A stretch of 64,000 bases of DNA from Barthelona sp. PCE (taxonomy: Eukaryota; Metamonada: BaSk clade), in contig JAUFOR010000002.1 of assembly GCA_040285745.1 (NCBI GenBank), forward strand, positions 248,001 through 312,000, read 5' to 3'. Positions 1 through 9,746 of this stretch are shown piece by piece. The translations under genes and the position numbers were made by a program. The notes beneath the pieces were generated by a model, which made no database searches, was not told the origin of the DNA, and was given only the letters and a program-made list of their open reading frames with translations. Within the stretch, counting starts at the first letter, position 1. Each line of letters opens with the position of its first letter.

Positions 1-2047
1 CCAAACGTAATCTAGTGTCGTCTTTTCGGGGATCACTGTACTGACGAAGACTTTGAGCTAATGGCTGTGGTAATATGTTGTTGAGAAGGTTTGTTGCCTT
101 TTCTCCTTGTTCATTAGTCTTTTTTAAAAGAATGAGTTGTTTCTTAGATATACCCCGTACCGGTAATGGGATACAAAGAAACAAAAAGAGGTCCTGTATT
201 TGTGTGTGTGTAATGGAACGATATCCAATTAGTGCTGCTATTAAAAATGAAAAGAACAATGAGTCGATATGATTAATACTGAGGAAAATAACGAATGATA
301 GAATACAAACAGATATCAAATCATCAATCCAAGGTAGGTCATCATAAGGAATATACTTACTCAGCACTACATAACCGATGGTGTCAATTACCAACACAAA
401 ATTCAATGCGAAAACAACACGCTTCCAGGTTTTTTCCGTAGCACGGTAGTAGCGTAACAAAAGAAAAGCAAACAGAGGATAACCAATGGACAGGACACCA
501 AAACCTCCCCAAATAACTGGTGATGTATCCGTTCCCAACACAAGGTACAGGAAAAGAATGAGGAACAACAGACATAATGCAATCAAAAGGGATTTAAGAG
601 AACCAATGCGATCCTTGAAAAACGTTTGATAATCCTTAAAGGTAAATTTGGCGTTCTTCGCCATCATTGCCTCATCCTTGCGAGAAGCACGAGAACGTCG
701 ATGTAAGAGGGTTGAACGGGTTCGTTTGAGAGATTTGGGTGATATCCCACTTGTTGCTCGTGAACGCGGTCGAGTAACACTGGGTAAACCAGAAATGATA
801 CGTTTCAATCGTGGGTTAGCCATAATAGACGGTGAATCAGCGGTTAACAACATATTTGTGTTTTTCTGCACAAAAAAAGTTTGCATTGCGCCCTTTCCTT
901 TAACAGCTATTGTACCTCTCGAAAAAATTGAGAAGTGCTCAAATAATTCAACTTGTGCCTTGACAGCGGCCGAAATCTGAACATGGTCTTTTGGAGATGA
1001 AGACATCATGCGCGATGCTGTGTTAACAGTATCACCCAGAACATCGAAAAGCATTTTAGTCTTACCCAACACTCCTGCAGAAACTGTACCGTAATGAATA
1101 CCACATCTAATGACAAATGAGTAATCATTTTTCACCTTAATTGCCTCCTGACATGCAAGACAGAAAGAGAGAAGATTGACACATGGTGTTCGTTCATTTC
1201 TGAACAAACCTTTTCCAGCCATGTATATGTGAGAGACTGTCTTAATCGTTTCAATATCATAAATGGTTGCAATCTCATCGAAAGATGAGAAAACGCTGTT
1301 CAAGGCTTGTAGAGACTGAACGGGTGAGACTTGCTTACTATAGTGATCGAAGCCACAAACCTCAATGAAGCATAATGCTGCAGTACGGTCAAGATATTGC
1401 CTTGTGCCGTGTTCTAGTAACGGCTCAACCACTTCTTCCGGCATAGTACGACGGAACAACGTTTCTGAATAGCTTAACATTCTGTTTGTCGTCAACATAT
1501 CGCAAAATGTATTTCTCACTTTTCTTTCCTGTTCTCTGTACAGTAGCGCGAGTGCCACGCATGAAAAGTTTGTGAATAACCAAACAAAAACAAGATCTGA
1601 TTGGTAAAATTGCAAATATACACCCTGAAAAATGGCGCTAAATGCATACCACATAATTGCGAACCGAAACGATATGATTGGTATACTAAATAGTGAGAAT
1701 GCGACAAGTGAAGGTGCCAATAAGAACAAATGCTGCTCTGATGCGAAAACGAAATTGATAACTAATACCAATAACATAGATGTAGACACTATTGAGAACG
1801 TCGCCCATCCCTTCAACTTTGATGACAATATACTTGGGAGCGCTCCGAACAAAACTACAAAACCAATTGCAATCCACAAAATAGCTACTGATAGGTTGGA
1901 AAACTGGTTGTAAGTCTTAATAAAGTGGTATGTGAGACTTGCTATGATGATAACTACAGGAATAATCAAATGCTTAAAAGAATTTGGCTTCTTAAACTCC
2001 CTAAACGATTCTTCTTCCCGTTTCTTGAAGTTCAGGAAGAAATTCAT
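1..2047 (-). CDS. Membrane-bound class III adenylate/guanylate cyclase, 5' part (partial)
   Basis: The gene runs off the left edge, with 682 codons visible, a plain ATG at 2045-2047 and no stop in the window. The protein starts with a short cytoplasmic segment and about six membrane helices. A class III cyclase catalytic domain follows at about residues 220-390, then a basic linker, a second set of hydrophobic helices (about residues 480-620), and the start of a helix carrying ILPQPLAQSLR that usually precedes a cyclase domain. This is the 6TM-C1-6TM-C2 plan of animal-type transmembrane adenylyl cyclases, which make cAMP from ATP. In the visible domain the base-binding Asp (D335 in FDVLGDTVN) and the transition-state Asn and Arg (N342, R346) are present. 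The first metal Asp is Glu (E229 in FIEVCGFD) and the second is His (H273). This half therefore looks unable to bind the metals itself and may pair with a metal-binding second domain beyond the edge. The family assignment is firm; the activity is inference. Confidence 0.9.
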   Translation of the reverse strand, partial: MNFFLNFKKREEESFREFKKPNSFKHLIIPVVIIIASLTYHFIKTYNQFSNLSVAILWIAIGFVVLFGALPSILSSKLKGWATFSIVSTSMLLVLVINFVFASEQHLFLLAPSLVAFSLFSIPIISFRFAIMWYAFSAIFQGVYLQFYQSDLVFVWLFTNFSCVALALLYREQERKVRNTFCDMLTTNRMLSYSETLFRRTMPEEVVEPLLEHGTRQYLDRTAALCFIEVCGFDHYSKQVSPVQSLQALNSVFSSFDEIATIYDIETIKTVSHIYMAGKGLFRNERTPCVNLLSFCLACQEAIKVKNDYSFVIRCGIHYGTVSAGVLGKTKMLFDVLGDTVNTASRMMSSSPKDHVQISAAVKAQVELFEHFSIFSRGTIAVKGKGAMQTFFVQKNTNMLLTADSPSIMANPRLKRIISGLPSVTRPRSRATSGISPKSLKRTRSTLLHRRSRASRKDEAMMAKNAKFTFKDYQTFFKDRIGSLKSLLIALCLLFLILFLYLVLGTDTSPVIWGGFGVLSIGYPLFAFLLLRYYRATEKTWKRVVFALNFVLVIDTIGYVVLSKYIPYDDLPWIDDLISVCILSFVIFLSINHIDSLFFSFLIAALIGYRSITHTQIQDLFLFLCIPLPVRGISKKQLILLKKTNEQGEKATNLLNNILPQPLAQSLRQYSDPRKDDTRLRL

Positions 2048-2230
2048 GGAATATCAAGGTTGATGGAGTCTGTAGAAAGTGTGAAAGAACTTTGAAATGG
2101 TGGCAAAAGATATTTACAACGACCAATTAATTCTATGTTGGAGAACATTGTAGAAAGTAAGGAATTGATCCAAAAAGCGTGCTGCACATTTGGAAAATAC
2201 CTGACTATTTACTGAAATGTGATCATTTCT

Positions 2231-2238
2231 TTTTCCAT
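2231..2238. repeat. Target-site duplication, left copy (hAT element 1)
   Basis: The 8 bp TTTTCCAT directly precede the left inverted repeat. The same 8 bp directly follow the right inverted repeat. An 8-bp duplication is typical of hAT transposons. Confidence 0.9.
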
Positions 2239-2369
2239 TAGACTTCAGCTTATCGGGATTTAAAGTTCGGATTTTCTGCATCCCAAGTATGGGAACGGAG
2301 CCTACTCTACTAATAAATAATAAGTATTTGAAGAACTTTCCAGTCATTTATATTAGAGGGTATATTAAG
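2239..2369 (+). repeat. Terminal inverted repeat, left (element 1)
   Basis: 131 bp, the inverse of 3653-3783 with one visible mismatch (a T/C difference in the run before TTTGAAGAAC). The outer end is TAGACTTCAGC. Confidence 0.93.
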
Positions 2370-2635
2370 AAAAATTTATTACAAGCGAGATCTATCACAG
2401 AACATGGATTTGTTTTCTATTTTCAACCCTTTTCTCTATTAATTATGTCTGATCCTTTTAGGGACATTTTGAAAATGATAGCAACTCCATTGATAGGGTT
2501 GTATGATTAATTGAGTGTATTGAATCCAAAGAAAATATTTCCCCAAACACATCGATTTGGAAGCTTTGGTGCAAAACTGACAATGGTCTAGAGTTTGTAC
2601 TTTTTGAATACACAGTTAAAAATACCAGCATCGAT

Positions 2636-3517
2636 GTGTGGAACACAAAAATGCGAAAGATATTGCCTCTCTTACGCTATGAACCTACTTTTGATATTAT
2701 GAGTGAAAGAATCTGTAATGCACGTAGGTTGGTAAGAAAGAAAGTTAGTAATGTACGTTCAAGAACACTGACCAAATCGAAACTTGTATATGCTGGCTAT
2801 CATCTATTCAGTTTAATGCCATTGAGCCAGCATGTATCGGACAAAGAACGGTTCAAACATGTTCTATGTTCGATCAGGAACGATGATAAATTAACTTTTG
2901 TCGAAAATCTTGACATGGAAAGATTGGAGAGACTATATGTTCAGTACCTGAATGGATGCAATTCCGAAGAGGCTAAATATGCTGAGAACTTTAATCCAAA
3001 TGCTGAGCTAAATAAGTTCAACACTAATATAGGCGCTGCAACAACAAGAAATTTAACTTCAGGTATATATTACGATAGCAGAAAAGGAATATGGACATGC
3101 ACGAACGAAGAAGTCATCAGAAGTTTGAATTTTCATGGAATTTAGATCGCAAATTGTGAAAATCACTTGTTCATCCCGCCAGTCAAAGAAAAATGCAGCG
3201 TACCCAATCAACTGATTGCAAATATGTTACAATGCAATACGTATCAGATGCAGTGCTTTATGGTTTTCATATGTCAGGGTTAGAAAAATGTTCTGAAATG
3301 TTCTGCATTTTTTAATATCGTAAATCAATATCGTAATACACCAGCGGGCAATGCTGGTGTCGAAAGAGCGTTTTCTAAGATTGGACAAATGTTTAAAAAA
3401 ACACAGTATAATCTTAGCCAGATTAATGAATTAAATTTGGTATATTTGAACATGTTAAGTCACTTACCGTTCATTAGTTATGAAGATTTAGCTTTTTTAA
3501 TGAAAAATGAAGAGTGA
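2636..3517 (+). pseudogene. hAT transposase remnant
   Basis: A 169-codon open stretch (2636-3145) ends in a stop. After a gap, a second stretch ending at 3517 encodes the hAT C-terminal dimerisation motif: PAGNAGVERAFSKIG, then a leucine-rich segment with LNLVYLNML. In complete hAT transposases this motif closes a protein of several hundred residues with a DDE/RNase H-like core. Here the pieces are separated by stops and the N-terminal zinc finger and most of the core are not visible. The segment is a decayed or internally deleted transposase. The first stretch is assigned to the transposase by position only. Confidence 0.7.
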
Positions 3518-3652
3518 ATTTTTTTCTTCCATATTCAATGAAATAGACAGTTGTTCACTATTGTTGATGTTACATTCGCATATAAGACCTAAAAATGATA
3601 CTCAATTGTTAATGTAAAAAAATGATAAAAAATGTGGGTTCCTTTTTCTGCA

Positions 3653-3783
3653 CTTAATATACCCTCTAATATAAATGACTGGAAAGTTCTTCAAATGCTT
3701 ATTATTTATTAGTAGAGTAGGCTCCGTTCCCATACTTGGGATGCAGAAAATCCGAACTTTAAATCCCGATAAGCTGAAGTCTA
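3653..3783 (-). repeat. Terminal inverted repeat, right (element 1)
   Basis: 131-bp inverse copy of 2239-2369. Its outer end, GCTGAAGTCTA, abuts the target duplication. Confidence 0.93.
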
Positions 3784-3791
3784 TTTTCCAT
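3784..3791. repeat. Target-site duplication, right copy (hAT element 1)
   Basis: TTTTCCAT, identical to 2231-2238. It lies one base from the stop codon of the neighbouring minus-strand gene, so the insertion just spared the coding sequence. Confidence 0.9.
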
Positions 3792-3792
3792 G

Positions 3793-4818
3793 TCATATTT
3801 TGAAACAAACTGATGTCTGTTTCATAAGATCCTTCAATTCGTCAAATAAATCGGAAATAAAGTTGGGAACCGTAAAAATATGCTCTTCTTGTGTATCTAA
3901 ATTGATAAATCGAGTTACTGGAAGTATGATGCGTGATGTGGATGTAATACATGGGCAAACCCAATCTGAAACATCTGAAAGCATCCCTTCGTTCGTTGGT
4001 GCATTCTTAGACAAGATGAACTGACTGTTTTCCAAACATGAACAAAGGCTTGAGCGCATCGTTCCACTCAACACTCCATTCTTCAAGGGACAAGTTTCAA
4101 CTATATTATCCTTTCTAAATACAAAGAAGTTACTTGAACAACCTTCCGTAAAACATCCATTTTCATCAAGAAGAACAACATCCTCACACTTCTCTGGATG
4201 TACAAATTCCTGAGCTCGTTGCAGAAGTGCTTCTCTCTCTTTGGCCCAACTTGTCAATTTGAGGTTGGGGTTGTGACGTACGTGTTGTGAATAACAAACT
4301 GTTACTGGTCTCATGCGCAACTCTGGAGCTTTCTCAATGTAAAGACCACAAAAGACTCCTTGTTTCTCGGATGATACGCCCATTAAGAACGTTATCCTCA
4401 GTGTGTCCACGTCATATGGAAGACCTTCTACACTATTTATATGTTGGAAAGCGTCATTCAAATTATTCCGAACTACATTTTCCACGTGATCAATTTGTGC
4501 AAAATCAATAAGATCATCAAAGCCTTCCAGTTCCACAGAGCAATTCTGAAGTACATATTGCATTGAACTATGTATGCGTGCAATGTGTTTCATGAAATAT
4601 AAAACATGAAAATCCAACATGCCACTATTTCTTTCAATACAAGCTAAACATGTGGTATAACATGATCTTACCGAGCTCAAAACGACCTGCTTCTTTGGTA
4701 ATTTTGTAGATATGAGCTCAGAATTGACAAAATAGTAGGAATTCATTTCTGTACTATTTGAAAATGTGTTTTCAGATGTATTGTTGCTGAATTCTGACTG
4801 TTCACGATCCCTTGTCAT
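3793..4818 (-). CDS. Class IV (branched-chain/ADCL fold) aminotransferase-like protein
   Basis: A 341-residue protein taken from the first ATG (4816-4818); the frame is open further upstream but holds only a TTG. The C-terminal half carries the hallmark of fold-type IV PLP enzymes: DENGCFTEGCSSNFFVF at about residues 214-230, then a PLKNGVLSGTMR segment resembling the second conserved block of branched-chain aminotransferases and aminodeoxychorismate lyases. A lysine in NPNLKLTSW (about residue 187) is a candidate for the PLP Schiff base, as in the P-x-x-K-x-x-x-W type homologues found in fungi and plants. The substrate cannot be told from sequence. The N-terminal 40 residues are polar and probably disordered. 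The stop codon lies next to a transposon insertion, so the native 3' flank has been displaced. Confidence 0.78.
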   Translation of the reverse strand: MTRDREQSEFSNNTSENTFSNSTEMNSYYFVNSELISTKLPKKQVVLSSVRSCYTTCLACIERNSGMLDFHVLYFMKHIARIHSSMQYVLQNCSVELEGFDDLIDFAQIDHVENVVRNNLNDAFQHINSVEGLPYDVDTLRITFLMGVSSEKQGVFCGLYIEKAPELRMRPVTVCYSQHVRHNPNLKLTSWAKEREALLQRAQEFVHPEKCEDVVLLDENGCFTEGCSSNFFVFRKDNIVETCPLKNGVLSGTMRSSLCSCLENSQFILSKNAPTNEGMLSDVSDWVCPCITSTSRIILPVTRFINLDTQEEHIFTVPNFISDLFDELKDLMKQTSVCFKI

Positions 4819-5153
4819 TGTAGAGCAATTTTTGGCCCAAAAGAAAAAAGTCGAAAACAAAAGAACAGGGAAATCAAGGTTTCATGAAATTATGCAATAA
4901 ACATTTTAGTTGATATCGAATATGTGTGACATATAGACCGATTATTCACCACGAAGACCAAGTAATCAACTGCTTACGTGGTTTTACATATGAGCCTAAT
5001 TAAGAAATTGGAACAATGTAAATTCTCCCTATAATCGCGCATAACATGTATTCTTCGATCACATTTCAATTCAAAAATGAAAAGAGCATTTTTATGAAAC
5101 TGTGTTCACAATTCTTCACCATTTCTTTCTTATACATACATTAATGATGTAAC
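4819..5153. other. Intergenic region between divergent genes
   Basis: 335 bp of AT-rich DNA between two outward-facing start codons. It presumably holds both promoters. I see no RNA gene, repeat or conserved ORF in it. Confidence 0.6.
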
Positions 5154-7052
5154 ATGAGTGGGAAAAAGCGACAGCTCACATTATTCGACTGCGGGATAGC
5201 GGGCAAAAAGGAAAAGAAGAAACCTAAAAGCAAAACTTCTTCAAAAATTATCGACAGTAAGAATGCCTCACTCAACAGGCGCCGAAAAGCGTCACAGAGT
5301 GCAAATAATCCAAGAAAAAAGGTTCAAAAGACCTTAAGAATGGAGAAAAAAGTAGTACTTTCTGATGATGAAGATGGAGACGTTTGTTCAATGATCCTTG
5401 TTTCTAAAAGCGCTCCGAACATATCAAAAGAACAGCGAAGACATGCAAGAAAGAAAGCAGCATTACCTGGTGTTAGGAATTTACTTGATGATATGAAGCG
5501 GGACTCTGGGAGGGAAAGAAGGAAGGCTAAATCAAACAACAAGCTTGAGCCCATGACTGCTTGCTTTGTCCCATCATTCAAACAGTTTGAATCTTTTGCT
5601 ATCCCTAGTTTAATAATTAAAAATGATTTATCATCACAGTGGTCCATGCAAGGTATTGTATGTCCTCGTAAGACGCGGGTTTCGCTTCCTTGTGTCAATT
5701 TCACAGAAGGAATTGAGTGTGAAAACCATGAGCTCTTGGAAAACTGTACTTCACCAGATGACATTGATTCTCTTTCATCTTCACAGCGCACTGCATACAA
5801 TTCCATGGTAAAATGGATTAGAACCTTATGGAACGAAGATCAATTAAACTACAGCGAAGACGACATTGCATTCTCACCTGATGATTACTCTCTCCGTTCG
5901 TTCTTGCTATTAGGTAGTGCATCCAGTGGCAAGTCAACTCTTGTAAGGCTTTTTTGTGATCAACTGAAACTTAATGCCATAAAATTGGGTTTTGACCAAC
6001 CGAGATCAAGCGCTGCATTAAAGAATATATTATTTGACTCGAATAGTGGATCGATTCGCACGCACCGTGCCAATAAGAATGTCTTCATTGTGGAAGATAT
6101 TGATTTACACTGTGAAAAAGACAAGGGTTTCTATCAAGTATTGCGGAAATTATGCTCCTCGTCTATTAGACCTGTGATTCTCACTGCTCGCAACACACCG
6201 ATTGACTTGAAGCTGAATGTTGAAATGGTCAAGATTTCTAGTGTTGGACGAAAGCAGTTTTTTAATCGAATCATTTCCAACGTTGTTGAGCTCAATGACA
6301 TGGCAAAACGAATGTTAGGACATCTATTCAAGTTAAATATTGCTTCATTTATGATCAACGTACACTTTTGGATGTTTTACCGGTCGAAACAAGCGCTCAT
6401 TGGATCTCAGGCAGTTGATCGTAATCAAGCGTTCGATATCATTGGGCGCTTCACACGTTACAGCTCAATTCTCAATGCAAATCAAATGGCAGACCTTCTC
6501 ACAGACAATGCAGCTTTTTTTTCTTTTGATAGTGCTGTTGAAATTGATCTGATGATGTCAGCCGCTCCGAAATTGAGCGAGGAGGACATGGATATACATG
6601 ATAGGGATGTTATATTACCAACAGAGTGCGGTAGAAGTTGTGCAACAATTGCTGCTTCGGAGTTTCATACAAGAAGATCTGGAATGCAGAAGATAGAGGA
6701 ATATAACGTAGCATTCAGTTCATTCGCAGCTCACCCCAATACATTCCATGAGAACTTTCGTTTTGCAGCCTTTTCTACAAATAGACAAGAACAATTCGAA
6801 AAAATGGGTTGCTGTCGCACAATGATGTACTCAGACAGGCACAAGCTCCGTGACACATCGTCCAGGCGCCACAAACGATCCTATTTGGACTTCCATGATT
6901 CGATTCTTGATCAATTCTCTTTATCGGGTCAACGTTTGAATACTTCTCTGGAAAATTTTGTTGAAAACTTGGAACCTGGGCAGGTATTCAGTCCTGTAAC
7001 AGTGTTTAGTCCCAGAAATATTGTGCCAGACGAACAGGATGATGAAATTTAA
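5154..7052 (+). CDS. Elg1/ATAD5-like AAA+ ATPase (PCNA unloader, RFC-like large subunit)
   Basis: A 632-residue protein. The N-terminus is lysine-rich and contains QLTLF at residues 7-11, which resembles sliding-clamp binding motifs although it lacks the usual two aromatic residues of a PIP box. A basic, probably disordered region follows to about residue 210. The AAA+ module has Walker A GSASSGKS (about 254-261), Walker B VFIVEDIDL (about 308-317), then EKDKGFYQVL and RPVILTARN, which match the EDVDxxFxxDKGF and KRPIILTxN signatures of Elg1/ATAD5. These proteins replace Rfc1 in the five-subunit clamp loader and remove PCNA from DNA. Walker B has ED in place of the usual DE. No BRCT domain is visible, which argues against Rfc1 itself; Ctf18 is a less likely alternative. 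It is convergent with the next gene, 18 bp apart. Confidence 0.75.
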   Translation: MSGKKRQLTLFDCGIAGKKEKKKPKSKTSSKIIDSKNASLNRRRKASQSANNPRKKVQKTLRMEKKVVLSDDEDGDVCSMILVSKSAPNISKEQRRHARKKAALPGVRNLLDDMKRDSGRERRKAKSNNKLEPMTACFVPSFKQFESFAIPSLIIKNDLSSQWSMQGIVCPRKTRVSLPCVNFTEGIECENHELLENCTSPDDIDSLSSSQRTAYNSMVKWIRTLWNEDQLNYSEDDIAFSPDDYSLRSFLLLGSASSGKSTLVRLFCDQLKLNAIKLGFDQPRSSAALKNILFDSNSGSIRTHRANKNVFIVEDIDLHCEKDKGFYQVLRKLCSSSIRPVILTARNTPIDLKLNVEMVKISSVGRKQFFNRIISNVVELNDMAKRMLGHLFKLNIASFMINVHFWMFYRSKQALIGSQAVDRNQAFDIIGRFTRYSSILNANQMADLLTDNAAFFSFDSAVEIDLMMSAAPKLSEEDMDIHDRDVILPTECGRSCATIAASEFHTRRSGMQKIEEYNVAFSSFAAHPNTFHENFRFAAFSTNRQEQFEKMGCCRTMMYSDRHKLRDTSSRRHKRSYLDFHDSILDQFSLSGQRLNTSLENFVENLEPGQVFSPVTVFSPRNIVPDEQDDEI

Positions 7053-7070
7053 ACTCATATACTTTATTCT

Positions 7071-9629
7071 TTACTGAAAATCTCTTTTCAGAATAGATAG
7101 TGTCTTTCGTAGAGGTGATTGGTATTTATCCATGTTGAATGAACGACGTTCTTTTGGCTTTTCAGGATGATAAATCATCTTAAATCCACGTTCAACAATG
7201 TTTACGAATGAATACGCCTGTTTCACATATGTATCACACTTGTTAATCACAAGGAATTTTGATGCTTCTTCGGGTGTATTCTTAAACGTACCTGAAGGAT
7301 GGTGTAAAACTTCATTAATTATTGTACAAGTAACAAGATCATTTGCTGAACATTTTGCAACGTTACAAATGTGCTCTGGTCTATGCATGTCTGAAACACG
7401 CTTACCGATGCAATCAGCTCCAACAACACCAATTACAACATTGGTACGAGGGTGAATACATGGTTCTTTCTCAGATGGTGCTTTGAATGGCAGATCACGT
7501 GAACCGTCTGATTCAATAAGTACTGCATCAAACCAGGGGGTGAGTTCGTCGATCTCTTCGAATGAGAAACCCTTTAACGAAACATGATCTTCTTTCATTC
7601 GTTCTTGTTTAATAATACCCACAACACCGTTACAGCTGCGGATTTCACTTATGGAAGGCATGTGATCGAAGTAGTGATCGACCACACCGTCCTCAAACGG
7701 TTCTAGATTTGTGGTTGTCGTTACAAGAATACGGTTGAAGACTCTCTTCAGTTTCTTTGCAAGATAATATAACATTGTCGTTTTACCCCCTGCTCCTACA
7801 ATAGAAACTATAGGCTGATTCAGCTTCAAAAGATGATTAACAACAATTGATGCCTCGCTGTCACTATCGACTGTTGAGCTGATGCTCAATTTTTGTGTTC
7901 GTGGCGATACGAGTGAATTCAGATTTGTTTTTGCTGTCATGAGAACTGTATTTGTGGGCTTGCTGGGAGTCAAATCACTGCTGTTCACAAGGGTGTTATG
8001 CAGCTTTTTTGGTGAAACTGGAGACGATAGATCTATTCTTGAAGTCTGACTTCGAACAGAAATGGGCGATGCGCGCTGTGAATTAACAATTGATCGAGAA
8101 AGGAGCAACTTCTGTTTTGTGGCTGCAAGATCTTCATTAAACGTCTTTGTTTTGCTTAATTCAGTTTTGTAAATATTCTTCTCTCCTGTCAACTCAACGT
8201 TCTCGTTCTTCAGTCTCTTAATCTCCTTACGACATTCTCCCACAAGCTCGCTGTTGTGCTTCTTACTATCTTCAACAGATTTATGAAGTGTGGAGTTCTC
8301 AGAGTTCAGATTCCGTATGGTACGCTCATACTTCAAATCGTCCCTCTCCTTTTGTACCTCTAGTTGCTTCAGCTTACGCACCAACGTGTTATGTGTCTTA
8401 CTGATGATTTTTAACTTGTCAACAACAACAACATTCAGTTTTTGATCAGCAACAAGCTCTCCTATAATGTTGTTGATGATGTGTTCACCATGTACAACAC
8501 GGATTTCGTCCTCGGCACCTCTATGCTCTATAACACGGGACTGAATAACCTCCGAACGTGCAGAACGGGTCATTGTTGCACTTTGTTCGTCCCTCTTAGC
8601 TGATACACCCTTCAAAATGTCAAAGAGAGGTATGAGTGAACCTAGTTCATTCTCAACACTGAAATACTCCTCCTGGAGTTTATGCTGGTCACCCTTAATA
8701 TCCAACAACGCGAGTCTGACGTCATCAAGCAATTGCTGGAAACTTGCCTTTAGCTTTGAACATTTGTTAGCAATCTTAACATTTTCCACCTGTAATGTTT
8801 GTTTGTCCACCAATAAACTATCGTATTCGTTCTGTAGGTTAACATACTTCGTCTCCCATTCATCATTGGTTTCAACTGCTGTGTCTAACTTCTCCTGGAT
8901 TTCTGTCAAGTGCCCTATCATTACGCTCTCTCGTTCATGAATTGTATCATCATTCTTATAAATGACAGAAGCAATCTTTTCATCATAATTACGAATCAAA
9001 CGATCAATTTTTTCCTCATTATCTTCGTTATTCTTCTGCAATTCATTAATACGCTCATATAAGATCTTTTTATCATCCTTTAATATCTTTGTCTTGTTGA
9101 GCATCTCAACCAATTGCGTCTTTGTGTCGTTACTATCATTCATAACCATCTCTAGTGTGCTATTTAAAGAATCCAAATCAGCCAGTGAAGCAGAGTGCTG
9201 CAATTTGCTCTGTTCCAGACTTTCATCCTTCTGTGACAATTCGTCCTTTAATGAGGAAACATGCGCTTTAGTTGTCTTTAAAGCAGATTCACTTTCAGAA
9301 AGTTGTTCTTCAAGCACTTTAATACGATCTTCCAACTTTATCTTGCTGTCCCTGAGAGACTCACATTCCTCCTTTAACTTTGACTGTTTCCTATTGTATA
9401 AAGCTTTGTCATTTTGACTTATACTTACTAAATCATCGTTTGTGCGTTCCAACCGCTTAATGTGTAAAAGAAGCGTGCGGTTGTCCATTGCGTCCATTGG
9501 AACCTCATCCACGGGCTCTTTCTCCGCTTCTGATACTGCTGCTTCTAGTTTCCTGTCGTATACGAGTTCTTGAACTTGTGATAGGTTATGATCCAGCCCT
9601 GAGAGGATGTCGTCAACGACTATATCCAT
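7071..9629 (-). CDS. Coiled-coil protein fused to a bacterial-type YqeC domain
   Basis: An 852-residue single reading frame. Residues about 50-530 are a long charged coiled coil rich in K, E, L, S and D. Residues about 530-590 are a Ser/Thr-rich linker with SPRT-like motifs. The last 250 residues match YqeC, annotated in bacteria as a selenium-dependent molybdenum hydroxylase accessory protein. The evidence is a P-loop VGAGGKTT (about 607-614), LVTTTTN (about 632-638), IESDGSRDLPFKAPSEKEP (about 700-718), VVGADCIGKRV and MHRPEHI (about 747), and NKCD near the end. YqeC is a small stand-alone NTPase in bacteria, about 230-260 residues. Here it is joined in frame to a eukaryotic-looking coiled coil and flanked by eukaryotic genes. 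Its role in this cell is unknown. Whether the coiled coil and the YqeC part are always made as one protein needs transcript data. Confidence 0.82.
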   Translation of the reverse strand: MDIVVDDILSGLDHNLSQVQELVYDRKLEAAVSEAEKEPVDEVPMDAMDNRTLLLHIKRLERTNDDLVSISQNDKALYNRKQSKLKEECESLRDSKIKLEDRIKVLEEQLSESESALKTTKAHVSSLKDELSQKDESLEQSKLQHSASLADLDSLNSTLEMVMNDSNDTKTQLVEMLNKTKILKDDKKILYERINELQKNNEDNEEKIDRLIRNYDEKIASVIYKNDDTIHERESVMIGHLTEIQEKLDTAVETNDEWETKYVNLQNEYDSLLVDKQTLQVENVKIANKCSKLKASFQQLLDDVRLALLDIKGDQHKLQEEYFSVENELGSLIPLFDILKGVSAKRDEQSATMTRSARSEVIQSRVIEHRGAEDEIRVVHGEHIINNIIGELVADQKLNVVVVDKLKIISKTHNTLVRKLKQLEVQKERDDLKYERTIRNLNSENSTLHKSVEDSKKHNSELVGECRKEIKRLKNENVELTGEKNIYKTELSKTKTFNEDLAATKQKLLLSRSIVNSQRASPISVRSQTSRIDLSSPVSPKKLHNTLVNSSDLTPSKPTNTVLMTAKTNLNSLVSPRTQKLSISSTVDSDSEASIVVNHLLKLNQPIVSIVGAGGKTTMLYYLAKKLKRVFNRILVTTTTNLEPFEDGVVDHYFDHMPSISEIRSCNGVVGIIKQERMKEDHVSLKGFSFEEIDELTPWFDAVLIESDGSRDLPFKAPSEKEPCIHPRTNVVIGVVGADCIGKRVSDMHRPEHICNVAKCSANDLVTCTIINEVLHHPSGTFKNTPEEASKFLVINKCDTYVKQAYSFVNIVERGFKMIYHPEKPKERRSFNMDKYQSPLRKTLSILKRDFQ

Positions 9630-9746
9630 GTGGTCAAAAATATAGTAAAAAAAATGAAGAAGAGGTGATAATTAAAAAACAAGTCAAAAAATTTTCAGAA
9701 CACTCAAATACTTACTTAACAACAAAATGTTTACAATATCTACCAA

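Larger units (their letters stand above)
2239..3783. mobile_element. hAT-like DNA transposon, non-autonomous copy (element 1, 1545 bp)
   Basis: The element is bounded by 131-bp terminal inverted repeats that differ at one position and start TAGACTTCAGC. It is flanked by the 8-bp duplication TTTTCCAT. Inside is a broken transposase whose C-terminal piece carries the hAT dimerisation signature (PAGNAGVERAFS). The insertion lies between the 5' end of the cyclase gene and the 3' end of the aminotransferase-like gene; the right duplication ends one base before the latter's stop codon. The intact duplication and near-identical repeats point to a fairly recent insertion. With an interrupted transposase it probably depends on a helper copy elsewhere. 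Confidence 0.9.

Noticed and set aside
648-980. A 110-codon plus-strand ORF at the left end
   Set aside because: It is antisense to the cyclase catalytic domain and linker, which form one clean frame on the minus strand.
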